DNA of 42,275 nt, taken from JBEBSD01 sp040394475 (lineage in GTDB: Bacteria; Bacteroidota; Bacteroidia; Cytophagales; Spirosomataceae). The translations under genes and the position numbers were made by a program. Of the stretch, positions 25,663-33,570 are shown in pieces (the stretch's first letter is position 1; every line of letters begins with the position of its first letter). Below the pieces are notes generated by a model, which worked only from the letters and a program-made list of their open reading frames with translations, had not been told where the DNA came from and searched no databases. The stretch covers positions 1-42,275 of the forward strand of contig JBEBSD010000055.1 of NCBI GenBank assembly GCA_040394475.1, in the 5' to 3' direction.

Positions 25663-27177
25663 ATGAAAACGCTGAATTACAGGATAATTGCGAAGTTATT
25701 CACCTTTGCGCTTCTTGCCTCCTTTTTCCTGCCGGCCTGCAAAGAAGAGTATGATCATACCGTAGATGTTGAAAACCCGACGGTCGTAAGCTTCAACCCA
25801 GTATCGGGTGTGGAAGAAGTGTCAGTGAACAGCAGCCTGGTGCTGACTTTCAACGAATACATCAAAAAAGGGAAGGGAAATATCATTATAACCGGCGAAT
25901 CGTCCACCCGGACAATCGATGTAACTACCGACGCTGTGGCGATCAGTGAAGATGCCCGTATTATGACGATTAAGCCGGGAGAGCTGGACTCTGATGAGCG
26001 TTATACCGTCACCCTGGAAAGAGGAATCGTAACGGATTTGCTGGGCAACGAATTTATGGGTACTGCTGCAGGCGAGGCCTGGACGTTTGCTACCGCCGGG
26101 GATGTCGGCCCTTTGGTGGTATCTGCATCGCCGGAAAACGGGGGCAATGACGGTTCACTATTCAAGCTTGAGCTTACTTTTTTGGCGGATGTCATGAAAG
26201 GAGAGGGGAATATTACGGTATATACGGCCGGCAATTCAAAAGTGGCGGAGCTGTCGGTAGCGGGTTCGGCAGTGGTAATACAGGATAAAAAGGTTACCAT
26301 CAACCTGTCCGCTCCATTGGAGTTCGCGACAAACTATTATGTAACGATCGACAACGGCGCTATTGTCGACACGAATAACAAGAAGTTTAAAGGATTCGGC
26401 GACAGTACCGGCTGGAACTTCACCACCACCAGCGGAAGCGGCAGTGATCTTGTGGTACATCTTCCTATGGACGGCGGGTTGACAGATGAAAGCGGCAATA
26501 AGTTCGATGCCGGCCAGGGAAGCACGGCGACGGCACAGGTTGCCTTTGTCACTGACCCTGTTCGGGGGAAGGTGGCGAGTTTCGGCGCAGGCTCATATGC
26601 CGTGCTGCCCAAACACGACCTGCTGAGACCATCCAATGCCCAGAGTTTTTCATTCAATCTTTGGGTGAAGCTGAAGGGAATCGGTTCCGACCCGGTCCTG
26701 TTTTCTAATTCCGACTGGGACAGCGGAGGTAATCCAGGCTTCGTGCTGTGTACCGACGGCGGTGATACCTACGCCGGTCCGGGTACGTCGGGCCGCGGGT
26801 GGCTTGTCAAGCTGGCCGGGGGCGGCCGTATGGACTGGCGGGCAGGAGAGATGACACCCCAGGCGCCGGCCTTATCGGACGACCAATGGCACATGGTCAC
26901 GGTCGTTGTCAATCAGCAGACCAAAATCCTGCAGGTATACATCGACGGAAAGGAGTACTCCCGCGAAGACCATGCTGCCAGCCGCGATCTGAATACGCTC
27001 ACAGGCGCCTTATGGGATGAAACCAATGACTATCCTTTCACCATCTGGGAAGACGGAACCGGCGCCTATAATGCAGGAAGCGATACGCGTAAAACGTTGG
27101 CAGGGCTTGTCGATGATGTTCGTGTCTACAGCAAAGCGCTTACCGCCGCAGAAGTCGCCGGTCTTTTCACTAAATAA
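25663..27177 (+). CDS. lipoprotein with two Big_5-like Ig domains and a LamG domain
   Basis: A 504-residue surface lipoprotein (lipobox Cys in FFLPACKEEY). Two SbsA/Big_5 Ig-like domains follow (about 36-145 with VVSFNPVSGVEEVSVNSSLV; about 148-255 with VVSASPENGGNDGSLFKLEL), each ending in the typical WTFATA/WNFTTT strand. The C-terminal half (about 265-504) is a LamG domain (SFSFNLWVKLKGIG, DWDSGGNPGFVLC, QWHMVTVVVN, VDDVRVYSKAL). The motif DSGGNPGF is shared with the LamG of the gene at 23499, so both may bind the same ligand. The ATG at 25663 is chosen because it begins the lipoprotein signal; an upstream in-frame start at 25600 overlaps the previous gene. No catalytic residues are seen. 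Confidence 0.8.
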   Translation: MKTLNYRIIAKLFTFALLASFFLPACKEEYDHTVDVENPTVVSFNPVSGVEEVSVNSSLVLTFNEYIKKGKGNIIITGESSTRTIDVTTDAVAISEDARIMTIKPGELDSDERYTVTLERGIVTDLLGNEFMGTAAGEAWTFATAGDVGPLVVSASPENGGNDGSLFKLELTFLADVMKGEGNITVYTAGNSKVAELSVAGSAVVIQDKKVTINLSAPLEFATNYYVTIDNGAIVDTNNKKFKGFGDSTGWNFTTTSGSGSDLVVHLPMDGGLTDESGNKFDAGQGSTATAQVAFVTDPVRGKVASFGAGSYAVLPKHDLLRPSNAQSFSFNLWVKLKGIGSDPVLFSNSDWDSGGNPGFVLCTDGGDTYAGPGTSGRGWLVKLAGGGRMDWRAGEMTPQAPALSDDQWHMVTVVVNQQTKILQVYIDGKEYSREDHAASRDLNTLTGALWDETNDYPFTIWEDGTGAYNAGSDTRKTLAGLVDDVRVYSKALTAAEVAGLFTK

Positions 27178-27206
27178 GTAGTCTTTTAATCGATAGTCCA
27201 GTTTTT

Positions 27207-28385
27207 ATGAAACGTTTTTTTAAGATTTCCTGCCTGGTTGCCCTTTCCCCAAACATCGTTTTTGCGGCAGATCGTCCGAGTTTTCTGGTCCTCCCCTACC
27301 TTCAATGGGCGACACAGACGACAATGGATGTCAAATGGGAAACGACAGCGCCGACAACCGGATGGGTACAGTATGGCGCAGCTCAGTTCGACGCAAAGGC
27401 GCCCAATCTGTCACTTAAAAGTGAGGTCAGTGTTAACCAGGCATTTCATGCCGTGCAGCTGAAAGGCCTGGAACCCGAAACGGAATATTTTTACCGTACC
27501 CTAAACGTGGGTGCCGCCGGAGATACTTTGTACAGCGAAATTTATCCTTTTAAGACTGCGGTCAAAGCGGATACCCCGATCGGGTTTATTGTTTTTTCCG
27601 ACTCTCAGGGCCGCCCCAACCCTAACGTATGGGGGCAAATCGCCACCAGGGCGGAAGCAGAGCGACCCGATTTTGCCATTCACGCCGGAGACCAGGTCGA
27701 CAATGGCGACCGTTTTAGTGACTGGGTTGGCCAGTTTCTTCCTCAGGGGCAGCCGTTTATGAGCAAGTATGCTGTGTATGCAACCATCGGAAATCACGAA
27801 AGAGATGCCGCCTCTTTCCACAAGTATCTGGGGCATCCCGAAAAGAAGCGTGTTTTCACGGTTACCTACGGCAATACACAAATCATTCTGTTCGATTCCA
27901 ACCAGGACATGTCGGCGGGAAGCGTGCACTACAAAGAGCTGGAAGCCGAGCTGTCGAAAGCATCGGCCCGCTGGGTAATCGTGACGCATCATCACTGCAT
28001 CTATTCTTCTGACAATGATGATCACGGAAATACGCGAACGGCTAAGTCTACCCTCGGGATTCCCCGCCTGGCGCATTTGCCCGCTTTGTATGAGCAATAT
28101 GGCGTGGACCTGGTTTTCTACGGTCATGTACATACGTATGAGCGTACCTGGCCGATTCTCAATAATAAAGTTGATAATAAGAAAGGAACCGTGTATGTGC
28201 AGATCGGGGGAAACGGAGGCGGACTTGAAACACCGGCGCCGCTGCGTTCCTGGTTCACGAACAAACTCTACTACGGGCATCATTTCGGAAATGTTCGTAT
28301 CGCCGGAGATGAACTTCACTTTCAGGCCATCACCGCAGAAGGACAGATTATCGATCAGTTCCAATTGGTAAAGGCGGAAAAATAG
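27207..28385 (+). CDS. secreted purple-acid-phosphatase-like metallophosphoesterase
   Basis: A 392-residue exported enzyme (signal peptide ending NIVFAA). An N-terminal fibronectin-III-like purple acid phosphatase domain (about 25-115; LPYLQWATQTTMDVKW) precedes a calcineurin-like metallophosphoesterase domain with all five motif blocks: FSDSQ (near 130), GDQVDNG (near 161), GNHE (near 194), THHH (near 260) and GHVHTYER (near 305). It should hydrolyse phosphate mono- or diesters outside the cytoplasm. It is the last gene of the SusCD operon, 29 bp after the LamG lipoprotein, and is followed by a strong terminator. Its presence suggests that the imported ligand carries ester-linked phosphorus. 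Confidence 0.85.
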   Translation: MKRFFKISCLVALSPNIVFAADRPSFLVLPYLQWATQTTMDVKWETTAPTTGWVQYGAAQFDAKAPNLSLKSEVSVNQAFHAVQLKGLEPETEYFYRTLNVGAAGDTLYSEIYPFKTAVKADTPIGFIVFSDSQGRPNPNVWGQIATRAEAERPDFAIHAGDQVDNGDRFSDWVGQFLPQGQPFMSKYAVYATIGNHERDAASFHKYLGHPEKKRVFTVTYGNTQIILFDSNQDMSAGSVHYKELEAELSKASARWVIVTHHHCIYSSDNDDHGNTRTAKSTLGIPRLAHLPALYEQYGVDLVFYGHVHTYERTWPILNNKVDNKKGTVYVQIGGNGGGLETPAPLRSWFTNKLYYGHHFGNVRIAGDELHFQAITAEGQIIDQFQLVKAEK

Positions 28386-28415
28386 GAAGGCCGGAAACAC
28401 TTCTATCAATTGCCG

Positions 28416-28449
28416 CAATGCATCCGGCGGGTTGATGCCGGGTGCATTG
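28416..28449 (+). terminator. terminator of the SusCD/phosphatase operon
   Basis: A 13-bp stem CAATGCATCCGGC / GCCGGGTGCATTG with one G-U type mismatch and an 8-nt loop (28429-28436), 30 bp after the phosphatase stop and followed by a T-rich stretch. It separates the SusCD operon from the phosphonate operon. Confidence 0.65.
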
Positions 28450-28570
28450 TTCGTTCCGTTCTTCTTACTCAATACGCCTGTCTCACCCGGTCGTGGCCTT
28501 GATTGTTGCCGGAAGCAATGAAACGACGTTTATTTAACAAATTCATAAAGAGCGTTGTAAATAACATGTA

Positions 28571-28611
28571 GTAAACAATGTTTAGTTTTGCTAAACATTT
28601 TATTATCTTTG
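28571..28611 (+). promoter_or_regulatory. promoter and palindromic operator of the phosphonate operon
   Basis: A perfect inverted repeat AATGTTTAG-N5-CTAAACATT (28577-28599) is followed after 4 bp by TATCTTTG (28604-28611), an exact match to the -7 consensus TAnnTTTG. The left arm covers the -33 position. Bases 28571-28600 are identical to 12812-12841 before the SusCD operon. The predicted transcript starts about 20 bp before the ATG at 28636, so control is likely at initiation. Confidence 0.8.
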
Positions 28612-28635
28612 ATTAGTTAAAAGAAAATAAAATTT

Positions 28636-29328
28636 ATGTCTATTAAACTGGTGGTATTTGATATGGCTGGCACGACGGTCGCCGATCAGAATTTTGTCGC
28701 GCAGGCTTTTTCCATGGCGATGGAAAAAAGCGGCTATCGTATTCCTGCTCAACTTATCAACCCGATAATGGGTTACAAGAAGCCCGTAGCGATCAGGATG
28801 CTTCTTGCAAACCTGGAACCTGAAACGCAAAAAATTACGGAGGAATTAGTGCAGCTGATCCATAGCGATTTTGTGGAAAATATGAAGGCATTTTACCGGT
28901 CTTACCAGGAGCTGGCGCCGTTGCCGGGTGTAGAGGAAACGTTTGGAATACTGCGTGAAAGAGGCGTAAAAATCGGTCTGGATACCGGGTTTTCTAAAGA
29001 TATCGCAGACATTATCATCGAAAGACTGGCCTGGAGCGATAAGGTGGATGCGGTTGTGGCAAGTGATGAGGTAGAAGAAGGGCGACCGGCCCCCCTTATG
29101 ATCCGGAAGATTATGGATGAACTGGGAATTCATAATTCGGCGGAAGTAGCCAAAGTCGGCGATACGGAAGTAGATATCAACGAAGGGATAAATGCCGAAT
29201 GCAAATATGTAATAGGAATTACCAGCGGAAGCTTTACACGTGAGGAACTTGAGCCATATCACCCCACTCACATTGTTGACCGGTTAACGGAAGTGCTGGA
29301 TATTGTATTTGAGATCCCGGAGGCTTAA
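28636..29328 (+). CDS. phosphonatase-like HAD hydrolase (phosphonoacetaldehyde hydrolase type)
   Basis: A 230-residue cytoplasmic HAD enzyme of the phosphonatase-like group (TIGR03351), expected to split the C-P bond of phosphonoacetaldehyde to acetaldehyde and phosphate. Motif I is FDMAGTTV with nucleophile Asp9 and the AGTT signature shared with PhnX. Motif MGYKK places Lys49 where PhnX has the Schiff-base lysine (MGLLK), and motif IV is KVGDTEVDINEG (near 174). Length is a little below canonical PhnX (about 260-270). It is the first gene behind the shared palindrome and 16 bp before the FAD oxidoreductase, whose product is predicted to be its substrate. Reaction assigned by family and context; not proven. 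Confidence 0.85.
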   Translation: MSIKLVVFDMAGTTVADQNFVAQAFSMAMEKSGYRIPAQLINPIMGYKKPVAIRMLLANLEPETQKITEELVQLIHSDFVENMKAFYRSYQELAPLPGVEETFGILRERGVKIGLDTGFSKDIADIIIERLAWSDKVDAVVASDEVEEGRPAPLMIRKIMDELGIHNSAEVAKVGDTEVDINEGINAECKYVIGITSGSFTREELEPYHPTHIVDRLTEVLDIVFEIPEA

Positions 29329-29344
29329 TAATGAACGGATTAAG

Positions 29345-30463
29345 ATGAGGAAAAGTGCTATTGTAATCGGAGCTGGAATTGTAGGGTTGGCGACAGCGAG
29401 GGCGCTGGCAGTGAGGGGTTACCGTGTGACGGTATTTGAGCGGGGAGAAAAAGCCGTTGGTGCATCTATCCGGAATTTTGGCATGATCTGGCCTATCGGA
29501 CAACCAGTCGGGAACCTGTATGACCGGGCGCTCAAATCAAAGAGTATCTGGAAAGAGTCGCTCACCGGAGCAGGGCTCTGGCATGAAGAAGCCGGAAGTT
29601 TACATTTAGTGTATGAACAGGACGAGCTGGATTTGGCTGAGGAGCTTGCTGCGCAGCGAAAGGATCCGAATATCAGTGTGCTCACAGCAAAAGAGACGTT
29701 GAAGAAAAGTCCGGCGGTTAACCCGGCTAATCTGAAAGGAGCGCTTTGGAGCGCTACAGAAATGATCGTGGATCCCCGTGAAGCCATCGCAGGATTACCG
29801 TCTTATCTGAGCGAAAAATATGACATACGCTTTGAGTGGAATACCGTCATCAACCGAATCGGCTACCCCAACGTACATGCAGGAACAAAAACGTGGAGCG
29901 CTGATGAACTATATGTTTGCAGCGGGGCTGATTTTGAGACACTTTATCCTGAGATTTATGCCGCGGCGCCGCTCACCAAAAGCAAGCTGCAGATGCTGCG
30001 GCTCGAAAGTCAGCCTGAAAACTGGCGGATAGGACCTGCACTGTGCGGGGCGCTTTCTTTTATTCACTACGATGCATTCAAAGCAACCTCCGGTCATGCG
30101 GCATTAAAAAAACGCTTCCTGGAAGAATACCCTGATTACATAGCGTGGGGAATTCACGTGATGGCTTCTCAAAACGGTCTGGGCGAAATTACGGTCGGGG
30201 ATTCGCACGAGTATGGTCTGACCTTCGATCCTTTTGACAAAAGTTTTATCAATGACCTGATCCTCCGATACCTTGCCCGTTTTGCTAATTTCAAGTCGAT
30301 GAAACTGAGTCAGAGCTGGCATGGTATCTATCCTAAAACGAAGGACGGCACGACGGAAATCATACTCAGACCTGAAAACGGCGTCACCATCATCAATGGT
30401 TTGGGAGGCAACGGGATGACCCTGTCGTTCGGTCTTTGCGATGAAGTTGCAGGGGCCGGGTAA
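29345..30463 (+). CDS. FAD-dependent amine oxidoreductase of phosphonate clusters (TIGR03364 type)
   Basis: A 372-residue cytoplasmic flavoenzyme of the DAO/glycine-oxidase fold. The N-terminal FAD motif is AIVIGAGIVGLATARAL, with the second FAD contact VFERG, and the C-terminal FAD loop GLGGNGMTLSFGL. Members of this group next to phnX-like genes oxidise N-methyl-AEP, and some plain AEP, directly to phosphonoacetaldehyde, replacing or adding to the transaminase PhnW. No class V PhnW is present here, which fits that role. The ATG at 29345 is chosen because the glycine-rich loop then begins at residue 6; the upstream frame overlaps the hydrolase gene. The SIRNFGMIW segment is typical of the family. 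Confidence 0.85.
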   Translation: MRKSAIVIGAGIVGLATARALAVRGYRVTVFERGEKAVGASIRNFGMIWPIGQPVGNLYDRALKSKSIWKESLTGAGLWHEEAGSLHLVYEQDELDLAEELAAQRKDPNISVLTAKETLKKSPAVNPANLKGALWSATEMIVDPREAIAGLPSYLSEKYDIRFEWNTVINRIGYPNVHAGTKTWSADELYVCSGADFETLYPEIYAAAPLTKSKLQMLRLESQPENWRIGPALCGALSFIHYDAFKATSGHAALKKRFLEEYPDYIAWGIHVMASQNGLGEITVGDSHEYGLTFDPFDKSFINDLILRYLARFANFKSMKLSQSWHGIYPKTKDGTTEIILRPENGVTIINGLGGNGMTLSFGLCDEVAGAG

Positions 30464-30501
30464 CTGAAAGCCGGGCCGGAACTCAACATAATTCAAACCT
30501 C

Positions 30502-31857
30502 ATGACAAACGTATCGAAAGAGCAGGGAGACGTGAATATCAGCGAGCTGAGGAGTGCTTTTGTAAGCAGCCTGGACGCAGAAACGCAATTCTGGCTGGAA
30601 AAGGATGCCGGGGTATTTTTTCATCAGGCGCTTTCGACACCTGTCATGAACGTGCTGGCCAAAACGGACGGTGCATGGATCGAAGACCTCCAGGGACGTC
30701 GTTATCTCGATCTGCATGGCAACGGCGTACACAACGCCGGCTTCTCCAATCCGGAAGTAATCGCGGCGGTTATCGCGCAATTAAGCGATCAGCTTGCATT
30801 TACCCCGCGGCGCTACACCAATATCCCGGCGATCAAACTGGCTCAGAAACTGGTCGCGCTAACTCCTCCTGAACTTACCCGGGTGCTGTTTTGCCCGGGG
30901 GGATCGGAAGCCATCGAAATGGCGATTTCCCTGGCCAAATACATTACCGGTCGCTGGAAAACCATTTCCTATTGGGATTCTTATCACGGGAACGGCTTTC
31001 AGGCTGTGAGCGTAGGGGGAGAGGAGCATTTCTCGGGCGGTCTGGGACCGCTGCTGCCGGGGGCCTTTCATATCGAATTCCCAAACTACTTCAGAAATCC
31101 CTGGAAGCTTGAGGATGAAAGGACGATCGATGATTTCTATATCCGGCAGCTGGAGATAATCCTGAAGCGGAATCCTGATGTGGCGGCGATCATTGCCGAA
31201 CCTATCTCCGCAACCCCGGTTGTCGCATCTACTTACTATTGGCACAAAGTACGCGAAATATGTGACGAATACGGTATTTTCCTGATTTTCGATGAAATAA
31301 TTGAAGGACTGGGCAGGACCGGAAAATGGTTTGCCTGTGAACACTACGTTACGCCGGACGTTCTCGTACTTGGGAAATCGCTGGGCGGAGGCCTCCTGCC
31401 GCTTGCCGGGATTGTGACAAGAGAGGAATATAACGTATTGCAGCACAGATCGATCGGGCACTTTACGCACGAAAAGAATCCGCTCTCTGCTGCGGCAGGA
31501 CTGGCTGCCATAGCGTATATTGAAAAACACAGGCTTGCAGAGAACGCGGCTTCTTTGGGAGAATACCTAATGAACGGGCTGTCTGGATTGAAAGAGGCAT
31601 TTCCCGTGATAGGTCATGTGGCCGGGAAGGGATTGCATATCGGGGTTGACCTGGTGAAAAGCCGGGAAACCAAAGAACGGGCCGAAGCCTACGCCGAAGT
31701 CATTATGTACGATTGCCTGAAACAGGGGGTAGCCTTCAAGATAATAGAAGGAAACATCCTTACCATGCGGCCTTCGCTGGTGATCACCAAAGCGGAGTGC
31801 GACCTGATTATCGAAACCTTACAAACAGCGCTTGAACGTAACAAACTCAAATTATAA
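30502..31857 (+). CDS. class III aminotransferase-fold PLP enzyme, PbfA-like (copy 1)
   Basis: A 451-residue PLP enzyme of fold type I, class III. The PLP lysine is Lys292 (VLGKSLGGGLLPLAG), the cofactor-phosphate region is GGSEAIEMAISLAKYITG and the Asp-containing motif IFDEIIEGLGRTGK. It begins with the EGDVN-S motif (residues 8-14) and HQALSTPVMNVL shared with copy 2. These and the gene context resemble PbfA, the (R)-1-hydroxy-2-aminoethylphosphonate ammonia-lyase; some relatives act as AEP transaminases. Which reaction this copy performs is open. It lies 38 bp after the oxidoreductase gene. Confidence 0.8.
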   Translation: MTNVSKEQGDVNISELRSAFVSSLDAETQFWLEKDAGVFFHQALSTPVMNVLAKTDGAWIEDLQGRRYLDLHGNGVHNAGFSNPEVIAAVIAQLSDQLAFTPRRYTNIPAIKLAQKLVALTPPELTRVLFCPGGSEAIEMAISLAKYITGRWKTISYWDSYHGNGFQAVSVGGEEHFSGGLGPLLPGAFHIEFPNYFRNPWKLEDERTIDDFYIRQLEIILKRNPDVAAIIAEPISATPVVASTYYWHKVREICDEYGIFLIFDEIIEGLGRTGKWFACEHYVTPDVLVLGKSLGGGLLPLAGIVTREEYNVLQHRSIGHFTHEKNPLSAAAGLAAIAYIEKHRLAENAASLGEYLMNGLSGLKEAFPVIGHVAGKGLHIGVDLVKSRETKERAEAYAEVIMYDCLKQGVAFKIIEGNILTMRPSLVITKAECDLIIETLQTALERNKLKL

Positions 31858-31861
31858 ACCG

Positions 31862-33538
31862 ATGAGCTTCAAAACTACAATTGGCTGTGTCTTCACAGCA
31901 GTCGTCATGGCATTGATCACGTCATGTTCCGGAAAACAAGACAAAAGGCCTGCGGGAATAGAACACGTGATTGTAATCGGGGTGGACGGGTTCAGCCCGG
32001 ACGGTCTTCAGAAAGCTTCTACGCCTGTAATCGATAGCCTGATCGCGTCAGGGGCCATTAAATGGAAGGCCCGGACGGTCCTTACCTCCGCGAGCAGCCA
32101 GAACTGGGCGTCGATGCTGATGGGAAGCGGCCCTGAAATACACGGCATCATAGACAACGACTGGGAAATCGATGATCACACCCTTCCGCCGGTTGTCCAG
32201 GAAAGGGACGGGAGGTTCCCCACAATTTTCAGTTTACTGAAGAAGCAGCGCCCCGATGCGGAAATAGGCGCGGTATATCACTGGTCTGGTTTTGGCCGGC
32301 TTTATCAGAAGGATGCCGTCTCATTTGATCGTCATCTGAAGACCGAAGACTCCACTGCGCAGGTGTTTGCTGAATACATCCGCAGCAAGAAGCCGGTATT
32401 CGGTTTCGTGCATTTCGATCATGTGGATCATGCAGGTCATCATTTTGGTCACGGTACGGAGAGCTACTATCAATCGGTTGCCAAAGCAGATTCTTTGGTA
32501 AAGGAAATCGTTTCGGCGATCAACGATGCCGGGATGGCAAAAAATACGCTCCTTCTCATCGTTTCGGATCACGGTGGAATCGGGCAGGGACATGGCGGGT
32601 TTACGACAGATGAAACAGAGGTCCCTTTTATCATGTCCGGCGCAGGGGTCAAACAAGGGTATGAAATTCTGCAGCAGGTAGCTGCTTATGACTATGGCCC
32701 CACGATCGCTTTTGCATTGGGCGTTCAGCCGCCATATGAATGGACGGGGCGGCCGGTCAAAGCCGGATTCGATGGATTTTCCGAACCGGAAAACAATTGG
32801 AAAGGATTTCGTTTCATTGCGGCGCCCACTATCCAGCCGGAAGCCGAGCAATACAAAAAAGCGGGCGGGATTTACACAGATCAGGGGGCAACTGTAACGA
32901 TCAAACCGGGAGCTGAGGGCTATGAAACGCGGTACACACTGGATGGGAGCGCTCCTGACAGCACTTCGACGTTGTACGAGCAATCTTTTGATCTTGACAA
33001 GACCACAGTGGTAAAAGCCAGGTCCTTTGATCAAACGGGGAATGAAAGTCCTGTTTCGGTGGCTTATTTCAGGGTGGTGAAGTCCGGAAATAACCAGGGC
33101 GTAACCAATGTCTTTTACCCGTTGGAATCTCCTGAAAAGCTGCCGGCATTCCATACCCTGAAAAAAGGCGCAACCTGGACGGAGCCTGAGATCGGAACCA
33201 CAAAAGAGAACATATTGCCGCTGCTCGGGGCCGGCAATCAGAGTTTCGGGTTGGTGATTGAGAGCTATCTGCAAATAGATGCGCCGGGGAAATATCGATT
33301 TTTTACGCAGTCTGACGATGGGAGCAAGCTCTATATTAACGGGAAAGAAGTGGTCAAAAACGATGGGCCGCATGGTGTCGTTGAAAAGTCAGGATCAATA
33401 GAGCTGGTCCCGGGGAAGCACCCCCTACGCGTGGAATATTTCAACGGAACCGGAAGCGGCTGGCTGGAAGCATACTATCAGGGGCCCGGAGTGCCGAAAC
33501 AGCTGATTCCTGCCGATAAGTTGTTCCTCTCCAACTAA
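31862..33538 (+). CDS. surface lipoprotein: alkaline-phosphatase-superfamily hydrolase + chitobiase C-terminal-like + PA14 domain
   Basis: A 558-residue lipoprotein (lipobox Cys22 in ALITSCSG). Residues about 34-315 are a type I phosphodiesterase/nucleotide pyrophosphatase domain with an apparently complete metal site: Asp42 in GVDG, a Ser-rich nucleophile loop (SASSQNWASMLMG), DHVDHAGHH near 185, SDHGG near 235 and GHGG near 243. A chitobiase/beta-hexosaminidase C-terminal-like module (about 320-400; YTLDGSAPDSTSTLY) and a PA14 carbohydrate-binding domain (about 410-555; YRFFTQSDDGSKLYINGKEV) follow. It starts 4 bp after PbfA copy 1, so it is co-transcribed with cytoplasmic phosphonate enzymes while being exported. 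I infer that it cuts phospho- or phosphonoester bonds in a glycan or lipid to release the aminophosphonate. The ATG at 31862 begins the lipoprotein signal. Confidence 0.8.
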   Translation: MSFKTTIGCVFTAVVMALITSCSGKQDKRPAGIEHVIVIGVDGFSPDGLQKASTPVIDSLIASGAIKWKARTVLTSASSQNWASMLMGSGPEIHGIIDNDWEIDDHTLPPVVQERDGRFPTIFSLLKKQRPDAEIGAVYHWSGFGRLYQKDAVSFDRHLKTEDSTAQVFAEYIRSKKPVFGFVHFDHVDHAGHHFGHGTESYYQSVAKADSLVKEIVSAINDAGMAKNTLLLIVSDHGGIGQGHGGFTTDETEVPFIMSGAGVKQGYEILQQVAAYDYGPTIAFALGVQPPYEWTGRPVKAGFDGFSEPENNWKGFRFIAAPTIQPEAEQYKKAGGIYTDQGATVTIKPGAEGYETRYTLDGSAPDSTSTLYEQSFDLDKTTVVKARSFDQTGNESPVSVAYFRVVKSGNNQGVTNVFYPLESPEKLPAFHTLKKGATWTEPEIGTTKENILPLLGAGNQSFGLVIESYLQIDAPGKYRFFTQSDDGSKLYINGKEVVKNDGPHGVVEKSGSIELVPGKHPLRVEYFNGTGSGWLEAYYQGPGVPKQLIPADKLFLSN

Positions 33539-33570
33539 ATGCATTTTTCTTCAGTAATTCCCAATAGCGT

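Noticed and set aside
27501..28472. A 323-residue open frame on the minus strand
   Set aside because: It is antisense to the purple-acid-phosphatase-like gene, which has all its motif blocks, and is a shadow of its codon pattern.
32321..33373. A 350-residue open frame on the minus strand
   Set aside because: It lies fully inside the lipoprotein hydrolase gene, whose domains are recognisable; the antisense product shows no family features.
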